A stretch of DNA of 24,852 bases from UBA11957 sp963603285 (lineage in GTDB: Bacteria > Bacillota > Clostridia > Lachnospirales > Lachnospiraceae). Under the pieces are notes generated by a model. That model saw only the letters and a list, made by a program, of their open reading frames with translations, was not told where the DNA came from and did no database searches. Location of the stretch: positions 1 to 24,852 of the forward strand of contig CAVCMG010000041.1 in the NCBI GenBank assembly GCA_963603285.1, given 5' to 3'. The position numbers and the translations under genes are program-made. Position 1 is the first letter of the stretch. Each line of letters opens with the position of its first letter. Positions 16,220 to 24,700 of the stretch are shown piece by piece.

Positions 16220-17731
16220 ATGCAGGACAACGTTGTATTAACCATGCGAAATATTCACAAGAGCTTTCCGGGTGTGAAAGCTCTGGACAGCGTTGATTTT
16301 ACCCTGTGCGAGGGTGAGGTCCATGCGCTGATGGGAGAAAATGGTGCCGGAAAATCCACACTGATCAAGGTTCTGACCGGTGTATATACAAAGGACGAGG
16401 GCGACATCTTTTTAAAGGGTGCGGGCAGCGTACAGATCCGCTCGCCGCAGGATGCCCAGAACGTCGGTATCAGTACCGTATATCAGGAAATTACCCTCTG
16501 TCCGAACCTTTCCGTGGCAGAAAATATCTACATAGGCCGTGGCAAAGAACATGTGCGCAACTGGAAAAAGATGAATGCCGATGCCGATAAGATCCTGAAA
16601 AATCTGGATATCCCGGCAAAGGCCACACAGCAGCTGGGCAGTTGTTCTCTGGCTGTACAGCAGATGGTAGCGATCGCCCGTGCCGTGGATATGGACTGTA
16701 AGGTACTGATCCTCGACGAGCCGACATCCTCTCTGGATGAGCAGGAGGTGGAAAAGCTGTTTCATATGATGCGGGAGCTGAAGGGCAGAGGTGTAGGTAT
16801 TATCTTTGTTACCCATTTCCTTGATCAGGTATATGAGATCTGTGACAAGATCACGGTGCTCAGGGACGGCTGTCTCGTAGGCCAGTATGAGATCAAGGAT
16901 CTGCCCCGCGTACAGCTGGTAGCCAAGATGCTGGGTAAAAATCTGGATGATATGTCCGATATCAAGGGTGAACAGGAGGTTTACCACGATACGGACGGCA
17001 CACCGGTATACGAGGCCGAGGGCCTGCAGAGCAATGCCGGTATCAAGTCCTTTGATTTTGCGATCCACAAGGGCGAGGTCAATGGCTTTATCGGACTTTT
17101 GGGTTCCGGTCGAAGCGAATGTGTCCGGGCTATCTTTGGTGCTGACCGCATCCTTTCCGGTAAGGTAAAGATGCACGGCAAAGAGGTAAAGATTACAAAG
17201 CCACTGGATGCCATGAAACATGGTATCGCGTATCTGCCGGAGGACAGAAAAGGTGACGGCATCGTCGGCGATCTTTCCGTAAGGGAAAATATCATTCTGG
17301 CCCATCAGGTACTGCGCGGCTTCTTCCACCCGCTGTCCAAGGCAGAAACCTATAAATTTGCCGAGGAATATATCAAGCTTCTCGATATCAAGACAGCATC
17401 TGCAGATACACCGATCAAATCGCTGTCCGGTGGTAACCAGCAGAAGGTTATCCTGGCCCGCTGGCTTCTGATGCATCCGGAATATCTGATTCTGGATGAG
17501 CCGACCCGTGGTATCGATATCGGTACAAAGGTCGATATCCAGAAGCTGGTGCTGAAGCTGGCCAGCGAAGGTATGAGCATTACCTTTATTTCTTCAGAGA
17601 CAGATGAGATGCTGCGTACCTGTTCCCGTCTGATCGTCATGCGCGACCGCAAGGTTGTCGGTGAGTTAAACGGCGAGGAGCTGACGCAGGCAGGCATCAT
17701 GAATACGATCGCAGGAGGTGAAGCAAAGTAA
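16220..17731 (+). CDS. Sugar ABC transporter double ATPase (RbsA/MglA/YtfR type)
   Basis: The 503-residue protein carries two fused ABC ATPase domains that power monosaccharide import. Domain 1 has Walker A GENGAGKST (39-47), a degenerate signature CSLAVQQMVAIARA and Walker B VLILDEPTSSLD. Domain 2 has a non-standard Walker A (GLLGSGRSE), the full signature LSGGNQQKVILARW and Walker B YLILDEPTRGID. One regular and one degenerate site is normal in the RbsA/MglA family and is not damage. AAAGGAG lies upstream of the ATG at good spacing. The stop TAA shares its last base with the ATG of the next permease, so the genes are coupled. It follows the binding protein by 124 bases that contain a strong hairpin. 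The family is certain; the arabinose substrate is inferred from araA. Confidence 0.95.
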   Translation: MQDNVVLTMRNIHKSFPGVKALDSVDFTLCEGEVHALMGENGAGKSTLIKVLTGVYTKDEGDIFLKGAGSVQIRSPQDAQNVGISTVYQEITLCPNLSVAENIYIGRGKEHVRNWKKMNADADKILKNLDIPAKATQQLGSCSLAVQQMVAIARAVDMDCKVLILDEPTSSLDEQEVEKLFHMMRELKGRGVGIIFVTHFLDQVYEICDKITVLRDGCLVGQYEIKDLPRVQLVAKMLGKNLDDMSDIKGEQEVYHDTDGTPVYEAEGLQSNAGIKSFDFAIHKGEVNGFIGLLGSGRSECVRAIFGADRILSGKVKMHGKEVKITKPLDAMKHGIAYLPEDRKGDGIVGDLSVRENIILAHQVLRGFFHPLSKAETYKFAEEYIKLLDIKTASADTPIKSLSGGNQQKVILARWLLMHPEYLILDEPTRGIDIGTKVDIQKLVLKLASEGMSITFISSETDEMLRTCSRLIVMRDRKVVGELNGEELTQAGIMNTIAGGEAK

Positions 17732-18807
17732 TGGGCGCTAAGAAATCGTTTCTGAAATCAAAAATATTCGGGCAGCAGATCTTTATCCCTGTTGCTGCAC
17801 TGATCCTTCTGACACTGTTTAACCTGATCGTGGATCCGAGCTTTTTCAAGATCACACTGGGATATAACAGCGCAGGTGATCCGGTACTTTCCGGCTATCT
17901 GATCACGATCCTGGATTACGGCTCAGAGCTGGCAATCCTGGCGATCGGTATGACGCTGGTTACCGCAGCCTCCGGCGGACAGGATATCTCTGTTGGCGCT
18001 GGTATTGCGATCGCGGGCAGTGTGATCCTGCGCGTGCTCTGTGGCGGCAATTCCCGTCCGGATCAGCTGCAGGCGCCGATCATCGTAGCTTTTCTGATCG
18101 CGTGTCTGGCATCTATGGCATTTGGCGCATTTAACGGTGTGCTGGTGGCCTATTTCCGGATCCAGCCGATGGTGGCAACGCTGATTTTGTATACAGCGGG
18201 CCGCTCCATTGCCGCATGGATCAATAACAACGAGCTTCCGGTACTCAGCGACAAGACCTTTACCTACTTTGGCGGATTTATCCCGGGCGTGCCGATCCCG
18301 ACACCGTTCTTTATCGCCATGGCCTGCGTGATCGTCGCCGCTCTGGTACTGAAATTTACAAATCTCGGTCTGTACACCCAGACCGTAGGTATCAATGAAA
18401 ACTCTGCCAGACTGAACGGTCTGAACCCGGAATTTATCAAATTCCTGTCCTTCGTGATCCTCGGCCTGTGCGTGGCTGTAGCCGGACTGATCAAGGTCAG
18501 CCGTCTGTCCTCCATCAACTATTCCGTTATCGCAAAGGATATCGAGATGGACGCCATTCTGGCGGTTGCTCTGGGTGGCAATGCCCTTTCCGGTGGTAAG
18601 TTCAATATGTGGGCTTCGATTTTGGGCGCGTATGTCATCCAGTATCTGACCACAACACTGTATAAGATGAATATCCAGTCCGATGCGCTGCCGGCCTACA
18701 AGGCGGTTGTCGTTATCCTTCTGGTTGTCATGAGTGCACCGAGTGTCCGTGCACGGTTAAGTAAGCTGGGCAAGAAAAAAGCCGCAGTGAAAAAGGAGGC
18801 TGCCTGA
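17731..18807 (+). CDS. Sugar ABC transporter permease 1 (YtfT-like)
   Basis: This 358-residue inner-membrane permease is of the RbsC/BPD_transp_2 family with roughly 8-10 transmembrane segments. Family landmarks are LAILAIGMTLVTAASGGQDISVGA, abbreviated here as the conserved AIGMTLV...DISVGA block, GVLVAYFRIQPMVATLIL, and the cytoplasmic loop TVGINENSARLNGLNPEFIK with MDAILAVALGGNALSGGKF, which contacts the ATPase. By eye it is closest to YtfT of the E. coli galactofuranose transporter. Its ATG overlaps the ATPase stop by one base. A Lys/Ala-rich tail ends the protein and encodes the AAGGAGG ribosome site of the next gene. It probably forms a heterodimer with the second permease. Confidence 0.93.
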   Translation: MGAKKSFLKSKIFGQQIFIPVAALILLTLFNLIVDPSFFKITLGYNSAGDPVLSGYLITILDYGSELAILAIGMTLVTAASGGQDISVGAGIAIAGSVILRVLCGGNSRPDQLQAPIIVAFLIACLASMAFGAFNGVLVAYFRIQPMVATLILYTAGRSIAAWINNNELPVLSDKTFTYFGGFIPGVPIPTPFFIAMACVIVAALVLKFTNLGLYTQTVGINENSARLNGLNPEFIKFLSFVILGLCVAVAGLIKVSRLSSINYSVIAKDIEMDAILAVALGGNALSGGKFNMWASILGAYVIQYLTTTLYKMNIQSDALPAYKAVVVILLVVMSAPSVRARLSKLGKKKAAVKKEAA

Positions 18808-18809
18808 TC

Positions 18810-19841
18810 ATGAAAAAGAAAACCGGATTCTTCCGTAATTTAACAGATACACAGCTGCTTCTTTTGATCACCATCGTTGTATTCTTCGGTATGTATATCG
18901 GTGCCATCGTATTTCAGGGAGCAGGATTCTTAAAACCACAGACCTTTTTTAACATCTTAAATGCCAATGCGGCGCTGATCATTACCTCCTGCGGTATGAG
19001 TATTGTCATGATCACCGGCGGGATCGATATTTCCATCGGTGGTGTCGTAGCCCTGGTCAGTATGAGCTGTGCGGTCTATCTGGACCGTATGAACGGCAAT
19101 GTGCCGATGGCGCTGCTTCTGGCACTGGCGATCGGTCTGGCCTTCGGTATTGTACAGGGTATTCTGGTCGCATACTTTGACATCCAGCCGTTTATCGTTT
19201 CCCTGGCCGGTATGTTCTTTGCCAGAGGTATGACAACGATCGTTAATACAGAGCCATTCAACGTAGCCAACGAAGCCTTTGTGGCTCTGAAAAATACCCG
19301 TATCATCGTTCCGGGACTGGGAACGATCAACAAAAAGGGCGTCTATGTCAATGCCTATGTGGAGATCGGTGTGATCGTGGCGCTGCTCGTTGTAGTGGTT
19401 ATGTTTCTTTTACTCCGCTATGCCCGGTTTGGACGTAATCTGTACGCCGTAGGCGGCAACAGCCAGAGCGCCCTGATGCTTGGTATTGACGTAAAACGGA
19501 CAAAATTCTTCTCCCATCTGCTGTGCAGCTTTCTGGCAGGACTTGGCGGCTTTATCTACTTTATGCATGTAGGTTCCGGTTCCGCCTCCCATGCCTCAGG
19601 TATGGAGATGAATGCGATCGCATCCTCCATCATCGGCGGTACGATGCTGACCGGCGGTGTTGGTAATATCATCGGTACACTGTTCGGCGTACTTTCCTTA
19701 AGTACGATCCAGAATATCGTATCCTCCGCAGGTCTGGATCAGGCATGGTGGACCGGTATCACGACAGCCGCTATGCTGTGCGTATTCCTGATCGTACAGA
19801 GTATTGTTATTGCCCGTAAAAAGAGACAGAATGCAAAGTAA
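18810..19841 (+). CDS. Sugar ABC transporter permease 2 (YjfF-like)
   Basis: The 343-residue second permease belongs to the same RbsC family. It shows CGMSIVMITGGIDISIGGVV, FDIQPFIVSLAGMFFARGMT and the ATPase-contacting region AVGGNSQSALMLGIDVKRTK with EMNAIASSIIGGTMLTGGVG. By eye it is nearer to E. coli YjfF than to the first permease. Two different permeases with one double ATPase is the YtfQRT-YjfF arrangement, unlike the AraEGH transporter with a single permease. The ribosome site AAGGAGG lies inside the end of the preceding gene, and the start is 2 bases after its stop. araA follows after 13 bases, so expression with it is certain to be linked. Confidence 0.93.
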   Translation: MKKKTGFFRNLTDTQLLLLITIVVFFGMYIGAIVFQGAGFLKPQTFFNILNANAALIITSCGMSIVMITGGIDISIGGVVALVSMSCAVYLDRMNGNVPMALLLALAIGLAFGIVQGILVAYFDIQPFIVSLAGMFFARGMTTIVNTEPFNVANEAFVALKNTRIIVPGLGTINKKGVYVNAYVEIGVIVALLVVVVMFLLLRYARFGRNLYAVGGNSQSALMLGIDVKRTKFFSHLLCSFLAGLGGFIYFMHVGSGSASHASGMEMNAIASSIIGGTMLTGGVGNIIGTLFGVLSLSTIQNIVSSAGLDQAWWTGITTAAMLCVFLIVQSIVIARKKRQNAK

Positions 19842-19854
19842 TTGAGGTGACGTT

Positions 19855-21291
19855 ATGGAAAAACTGTATTTTATCGTAGGTTCGCAGGATCTGTACGGCG
19901 AGGAGTGCTTAAAACAGGTGGCCGTGGATGCTGCCGAAATGGTTGAATTTTTAAATGAACAGCTGAAAAATACGATCGAGATCGAGCTGTTGCCTGTAGT
20001 TCAGACATCGAAAAGCTGTCTGGAGGATATGCGAAAAGCCCAGACCGATGACAGCTGTGTCGGCGTGATTACGTGGATGCACACGTTTTCACCGGCAAAG
20101 ATGTGGATCAAGGGTCTGCAGGAGCTTCACAAACCGCTGCTGCACCTGCATACCCAGGCCAACGAGAAGCTGCCCTACGATGCGATCGACATGGATTTTA
20201 TGAACCTGAACCAGTCGGCGCATGGTGACCGTGAATATGGCTATATTCTGGCAAGACTGAACATTCCACATGAGGTTGTGGCCGGATATTATAAGCATAC
20301 GCATGTAGTAGAAAAGATCCGCCAGTTTGCCCAGGTGGCCAAGGCCATCGCTGTTTCAAAAAACACCTGCATCGCCACCTTTGGTAACAATATGCGTGAC
20401 GTTGCCGTAACCGACGGCAACCGTCTGGAATGTGAAATCAAATATGGCTGGGAAGTCAAATATTACGGCATCGGTGAGCTGGCAGAGCTGGCCGCAGAGG
20501 CAACCGAGGCGGAAGTTGATGCCAAGATGGCAGAATATACGGAAAAATATACGATGGCCACGGACAATGTGGCTGCCGTCAGAGAACAGGCCCGCTATGA
20601 GGTGGCAATCGAGAAATTTATCGCAGCCAATGGCGTGAATGCCTTTACCGATACCTTCCAGGATCTGCACGGACTGGCACAGCTGCCGGGCATTGCCGCC
20701 CAGAATCTGATGGAAAAGGGCATCGGTTTCGGCCCGGAGGGCGATTATAAGATCAGCGCATTTTCTGCCGTGCTGATGAAGATGGCCGAAGGGCGTGACG
20801 GTGCGACCGGCTTTATCGAGGACTACACCTACGATCTGACCGAGGGCAAGGAGCTGGAGCTTGCGTCCCATATGCTTGAAGTACCGGCATCCTTTGCAGC
20901 CAACAAGCCGGAGATCCAGGTACATCCGCTGGGCATCGGCGGCAAGGCGGATCCAGCCCGTCTGGTATTTGACGGTGTGACCGGTGACGGCATCCAGGTG
21001 ACACTGGTGGATATGGGCGACCATTTCCGGATCATCTGTGCGGATATTGAGCTGGTGAAGCAGCCGGAGCCTATGCCGAAGCTTCCGGTAGCACGGATCA
21101 TGTACCGGCATAAACCGGATTTCCGAATCGGTACAGCCGCATGGTGTTATGCGGGCGGCGCCCATCATTCCGTGGTTTCCACAGCACTGACCAGACAGGA
21201 TATCGCCATGTTTGCCAGACTGACTCAGACAGAGCTGATCACGATCGGTGAAGATACGACCGAAGCGGATCTGCAAAAGTTTTTCATGTAA
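19855..21291 (+). CDS. araA: L-arabinose isomerase
   Basis: The 478-residue cytoplasmic enzyme converts L-arabinose to L-ribulose, the first step of arabinose breakdown, using a divalent metal. Similarity to E. coli AraA is strong by eye: FIVGSQDLYGEE, WMHTFSPAKMWI, AIDMDFMNLNQSAHGDREYG, FGNNMRDVAVTDGN, LPVARIMY and AGGAHHSVVS. Metal ligands are E295, E322, H339 and one of H437/H438. Their spacing (27 and 17 residues) equals that of E306, E333 and H350 in E. coli. It is about 20 residues shorter at the C-terminus than the E. coli protein. GAGGTGA precedes the ATG. It is the last gene of the transporter operon and is followed directly by a terminator; no ribulokinase or ribulose-phosphate epimerase gene is nearby. 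Confidence 0.97.
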   Translation: MEKLYFIVGSQDLYGEECLKQVAVDAAEMVEFLNEQLKNTIEIELLPVVQTSKSCLEDMRKAQTDDSCVGVITWMHTFSPAKMWIKGLQELHKPLLHLHTQANEKLPYDAIDMDFMNLNQSAHGDREYGYILARLNIPHEVVAGYYKHTHVVEKIRQFAQVAKAIAVSKNTCIATFGNNMRDVAVTDGNRLECEIKYGWEVKYYGIGELAELAAEATEAEVDAKMAEYTEKYTMATDNVAAVREQARYEVAIEKFIAANGVNAFTDTFQDLHGLAQLPGIAAQNLMEKGIGFGPEGDYKISAFSAVLMKMAEGRDGATGFIEDYTYDLTEGKELELASHMLEVPASFAANKPEIQVHPLGIGGKADPARLVFDGVTGDGIQVTLVDMGDHFRIICADIELVKQPEPMPKLPVARIMYRHKPDFRIGTAAWCYAGGAHHSVVSTALTRQDIAMFARLTQTELITIGEDTTEADLQKFFM

Positions 21292-21318
21292 ATCTTTCCT
21301 ATACTATACTTTTTCACC

Positions 21319-21356
21319 AGACCGGTTTTTCTGCTTGCAGAAGAGCCGGTCTTTTT
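21319..21356 (+). terminator. Rho-independent terminator of the araA operon
   Basis: AGACCGG (21319-21325) pairs with CCGGTCT (21346-21352), and an inner TTCTGC-TT-GCAGAA hairpin stacks on it. TTTTT follows (21352-21356). It begins 28 bases after the araA stop. Confidence 0.88.
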
Positions 21357-21436
21357 GTATCATGGTAGGAAGCGGGAGGATGCCATTCCCGGAAGTTAAG
21401 AAAAAACAGCACAGCTGTAGGAAAGAGGATAAATCT

Positions 21437-22381
21437 GTGAAATATATTAAGGAATTAAGAGACGGCGAAAGAGTAGCCTGTATTTATCTGTGCAAGCACA
21501 GACAGTCGGCAATGACAAAGAACGGAAAGCCGTACGATAATGTAACCCTGCAGGACAAGACAGGTATTCTGGACGGTAAGATCTGGGATCCGAATTCCGG
21601 CGGAATCGATGATTTTGACGATCTGGACTATGTAGAGGTTGTCGGCGATATCGTGACATTTGCCGGGGCTTTGCAGCTGAACATCAAGCGCGTGCGCCGG
21701 GTGTCCGAGGGCGAATACGATCCGGCGGATTATCTGCCGGTGTCCTCCCGGGATATCGAGGAGATGTATGCGGAGCTGATGCAGTATATCGGTTCCGTGC
21801 AGAATTCGTATCTGAACAAGATGCTGCATATGTATTTTGATAATGAAAAGTTCGCCAAGGCGTTCAAATTCAGCTCTGCGGCAAAGACGGTGCACCATGG
21901 CTTTGTCGGCGGTCTGCTGGAGCATACGCTGAGTGTTACGAAGCTGTGCGAATATTACACAAAAGCATACCCGATGCTGAATTATGATCTGCTGATCACC
22001 GCATCTATTATGCATGATATGGGCAAGACCAGAGAAATCTCGGCCTTCCCGATGAACGATTATACCGACGATGGACAGCTTCTCGGCCATATCATGATCG
22101 GTGCGGAGATGGTGCACGATGCGGCGATCCGTATCGAGGGCTTCCCGAAAAAGCTGGAAAGTGAGTTAAAGCACTGTATTCTGGCACACCACGGCGAATA
22201 CGAGTACGGTTCCCCGAAAAAACCGGCGCTGGCAGAGGCCATGGCGTTAAATCTGGCAGATAATACGGATGCCAGAATGGAGACGATGAAAGAGCTGTTA
22301 AACAATGCCGGGGAAGAGACCGGATGGCTGGGATATAACCGGATCTTTGAATCCAATATCCGGAAGACGAGTTTACAGTAA
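21437..22381 (+). CDS. yhaM: 3'-5' exoribonuclease YhaM family protein (OB fold + HD domain)
   Basis: The 314-residue product matches YhaM in both length and domain order. YhaM is a 3'-to-5' exonuclease acting on RNA and single-stranded DNA in Firmicutes. An N-terminal OB-fold nucleic-acid domain (about 10-95, with VTLQDKTGILDGKIWD) precedes an HD metal-dependent phosphohydrolase domain (about 145-300). The HD motifs are LLEHTLSV (H163), MHDMGK (H193-D194), LAHHGE (H251-H252) and LNLADNTDAR (D275). I chose the GTG at 21437 because GGAAAGAGGA lies 7-17 bases upstream and the resulting length equals that of B. subtilis YhaM. Upstream in-frame ATGs (for example 21379) would add unrelated residues, and the frame even runs back into araA. 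The gene begins 80 bases after the araA terminator, so it has its own promoter, which I could not place. Confidence 0.9.
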   Translation: MKYIKELRDGERVACIYLCKHRQSAMTKNGKPYDNVTLQDKTGILDGKIWDPNSGGIDDFDDLDYVEVVGDIVTFAGALQLNIKRVRRVSEGEYDPADYLPVSSRDIEEMYAELMQYIGSVQNSYLNKMLHMYFDNEKFAKAFKFSSAAKTVHHGFVGGLLEHTLSVTKLCEYYTKAYPMLNYDLLITASIMHDMGKTREISAFPMNDYTDDGQLLGHIMIGAEMVHDAAIRIEGFPKKLESELKHCILAHHGEYEYGSPKKPALAEAMALNLADNTDARMETMKELLNNAGEETGWLGYNRIFESNIRKTSLQ

Positions 22382-22493
22382 GGAGTCCGTCAGACCGGGT
22401 ATAGAAGAAATAACAGTGTACAGGTGCAGATCTGCATATTATACACAAAAGTAAAAAGAACAGCTTTGTGCAGGCTAAAAGGAGTGGATAAAG

Positions 22494-24146
22494 ATGGCAG
22501 AGTATCAGAAAAATCAGGAGCTTGAGCTGATGATCACAGCGCTTGGCAACGAGGGCGAGGGTATCGGTCATACCGAGGATGGGTATACCGTTTTTGTCAA
22601 AGATGCCCTGCCGGGCGATCAGATCTGTACAAAGCTGATGAAATGCAAGAAACAGTATGCTTTTGGGCGGTTGATGGAGATTGTATCCCCGTCTGTTGAC
22701 CGCGTAGAACCGCGCTGCCCCAAGGCCAGAGTCTGTGGTGGCTGCCAGATCCAGGAGCTTTCCTATGCAAAACAGCTGGCGTTTAAAGCGGACAAGGTCA
22801 GAAACAATCTGATCCGTATCGGAGGCATAGAGAATCCGCCCATGGAACCGATCATCGGCATGGAGGATCCCTGGCGCTACCGCAACAAAGCACAGTTTCC
22901 GGTCGGCCGGAACAAAGAGGGAAAGATCATTGCCGGATTTTATGCCGGCCGCACCCATGCGATCATTCCGGTGGAAGATAACGACTGTCTGCTGGGTAAG
23001 GAAGTTAATGCGCAGATTCTGGGTATCGTGATCTCCCATATGGAACAGTACGATATCGAGCCGTACGATGAGGCTACCGGTACAGGTCTGGTGCGCCATG
23101 TGCTGATCCGCTGTGGCTTTACGAGCGGACAGATCATGGTCTGTCTCGTATTAAACGGAAGAAAGCTGCCGGGAGAAGAGATGCTGGCCGACCGGCTGAT
23201 GGAGATTCCGGGCATGACGAGCATTATGGTCAATGTCAATATGGAAAATACCAACGTAATCCTTGGTGATCAGGTGCGCACAGTCCGCGGCCAGAGCTAT
23301 ATCACCGACAGTATCGGGGATGTATCTTTCCAGATTTCCCCGCTGTCCTTCTATCAGGTGAATCCCGTACAGACCGAAAAGCTGTACGGCAAGGCCCTCG
23401 AATATGCCGGTCTGACCGGTGAGGAAACGGTATGGGATATGTACTGTGGTATCGGTACGATCTCCCTGTTTCTGGCCAGGAAGGCGAAAAAGGTCTACGG
23501 CGTGGAGATCGTACCGGATGCGATCGAGGATGCCAGACGAAATGCAAAGCTGAACGGTATCGAAAATGCCGAATTTTTCGTGGGAAAAGCCGAAGATGTA
23601 CTGCCAGAGCAGTATGAAAAGCATCAGATCAAAGCCGATGTGATCGTCGTCGATCCGCCGAGAAAAGGCTGTGACAAAGCGGTGCTTGACACCATGTTAA
23701 AGATGCAGCCGGAGCGTATCGTCTACGTCAGCTGCGACAGCGCTACCCTCGCCCGGGATGTAAAGATCCTGACCGAAGGCGGCTACCACCTGGACAGGGC
23801 GGTGGCTGTGGATCAGTTTTGCCATTCGAGCCACGTGGAGACGGTAGCCTTACTTTCCAAGGGAATGGTCGACAGTAGGAAAGTGAAGGTGGACTTCTCC
23901 CTAGAGGATATGGATTTATCTGAATTTAAGGGAAAAGCAACTTATGAGCAGATAAAGACTTATGTATTGGAGCAGACAGGACTTAAGGTTTCATCACTGT
24001 ATATTGCACAGATTAAGAAGAAGTGTGGATTGGATGTCGGTGAGAATTTTAATTTGCCTAAATCTGAGAATGCAAGACAGCCACAGTGTACACCGGAGAA
24101 GGAAGCTGCAATTATGCAGGCATTTAGACATTTTGGAATCATATAG
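22494..24146 (+). CDS. rlmD: 23S rRNA (uracil-5-)-methyltransferase, RlmD/RlmCD type, with C-terminal extension
   Basis: The 550-residue enzyme methylates uridine C5 in 23S rRNA using S-adenosylmethionine. A TRAM domain (about 10-65) precedes the iron-sulfur cysteines C75, C81, C84 and C165, which match the RumA pattern. The SAM site is WDMYCGIGTISLFLA, the catalytic region is VVDPPRKGCDKAVLD, and the nucleophile is C414 in VSCDSATLARDV. The normal enzyme ends near residue 459 at SHVETVALLSKG. A further tail of about 91 residues follows (KATYEQIKTYVLEQTGLK, ARQPQCTPEKEAAIM). Its DNA is abruptly AT-rich (35-38% GC per line sampled) compared with the preceding core (52-65%). The ATG follows AAAGGAGTGG. 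Whether it modifies one site (U1939) or two cannot be told here. Confidence 0.93.
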   Translation: MAEYQKNQELELMITALGNEGEGIGHTEDGYTVFVKDALPGDQICTKLMKCKKQYAFGRLMEIVSPSVDRVEPRCPKARVCGGCQIQELSYAKQLAFKADKVRNNLIRIGGIENPPMEPIIGMEDPWRYRNKAQFPVGRNKEGKIIAGFYAGRTHAIIPVEDNDCLLGKEVNAQILGIVISHMEQYDIEPYDEATGTGLVRHVLIRCGFTSGQIMVCLVLNGRKLPGEEMLADRLMEIPGMTSIMVNVNMENTNVILGDQVRTVRGQSYITDSIGDVSFQISPLSFYQVNPVQTEKLYGKALEYAGLTGEETVWDMYCGIGTISLFLARKAKKVYGVEIVPDAIEDARRNAKLNGIENAEFFVGKAEDVLPEQYEKHQIKADVIVVDPPRKGCDKAVLDTMLKMQPERIVYVSCDSATLARDVKILTEGGYHLDRAVAVDQFCHSSHVETVALLSKGMVDSRKVKVDFSLEDMDLSEFKGKATYEQIKTYVLEQTGLKVSSLYIAQIKKKCGLDVGENFNLPKSENARQPQCTPEKEAAIMQAFRHFGII

Positions 24147-24192
24147 CTTGTTGATAAGCAGCATTGTGTGTTAAAAATATAGTGAAGTATGG

Positions 24193-24245
24193 AAAAAAGG
24201 ACATTCCGGAACTGTAGATTTTACAGGTCAGGGGATGTCCTTTTT
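24193..24245. terminator. Bidirectional terminator hairpin after rlmD
   Basis: AAAAAGGACATTCC (ending at 24206) pairs with GGGGATGTCCTTTTT (24231-24245), with one T-G wobble. An inner CTGTA-GATTT-TACAG hairpin lies in the loop. The A-run on one side and the T-run on the other let it work on both strands. The 233-base gap from 24147 to 24379 shows nothing else. Confidence 0.8.
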
Positions 24246-24379
24246 GCTGATATGGAAGTGTTCAAGGGACAAGGTAATGATACTGAAATATTAAAACTGA
24301 TATGAATAATATCTATCTTATCTGATCTATATGCAGATTATACGATCTGGAATTTGCGAAGTTCATATTGAATAAATAA

Positions 24380-24700
24380 CTAAGAGTTTATATCATTCGT
24401 AAAGGATATGTGATTCATAATCTTTATAATCAGTTCAGCCATATAGCGGTTACTCTGCTTCATACTGTTGTCTAACCATTCATAGATTGCAGACAGATAT
24501 CCGGCGGCAAGAAAATTTCTTGTATAAAGAGATATTTTATCTTTGCTGCTGTCATATGGAAATGATTCGCGAAATAGAAGATACATCTCGTTTACCATAT
24601 GGGCATCTCTCATCATAAGGAAAAAATCATGGTTTTCTCTGATGAATGAGAAAAGAAGCTCCACATGTGAAGATAGGTATCCAGATGGACGGAGAATTTT
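24380..24700 (-). pseudogene. TetR-family C-terminal remnant
   Basis: About 106 codons stay open after the MerR stop codon and read as the ligand-binding half of a TetR-type repressor: LLFSFIRENHDFFLMMRD, FLAAGYLSAIYEWLDNSMKQ and MAELIIKIMNHIS. The N-terminal helix-turn-helix is absent. The first possible start, a GTG at 24664, has no ribosome site. The frame is the same as that of the MerR tail and begins right after its TAA, which suggests that a deletion or recombination joined two regulator genes. The TetR assignment rests on the pattern of the C-terminal half alone. The DNA is AT-rich like the surrounding stretch. A functional small protein is unlikely but not excluded. Confidence 0.6.

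Noticed and set aside
16412..17476. A 354-codon antisense frame over the ABC ATPase gene
   Set aside because: The plus-strand ATPase has all family motifs throughout. Long antisense frames are expected from codon bias; similar ones lie over araA (20356-21276) and the RlmD-type gene (22092-23099).
16220..17731. Degenerate first signature and second Walker A of the double ATPase taken as damage
   Set aside because: This asymmetry is normal in RbsA/MglA-type sugar importers.
21248..21436. Longer N-terminus for YhaM reaching back into araA
   Set aside because: The extra residues resemble no OB-fold protein, cross the araA terminator and lack a ribosome site. The GTG at 21437 gives the family length.
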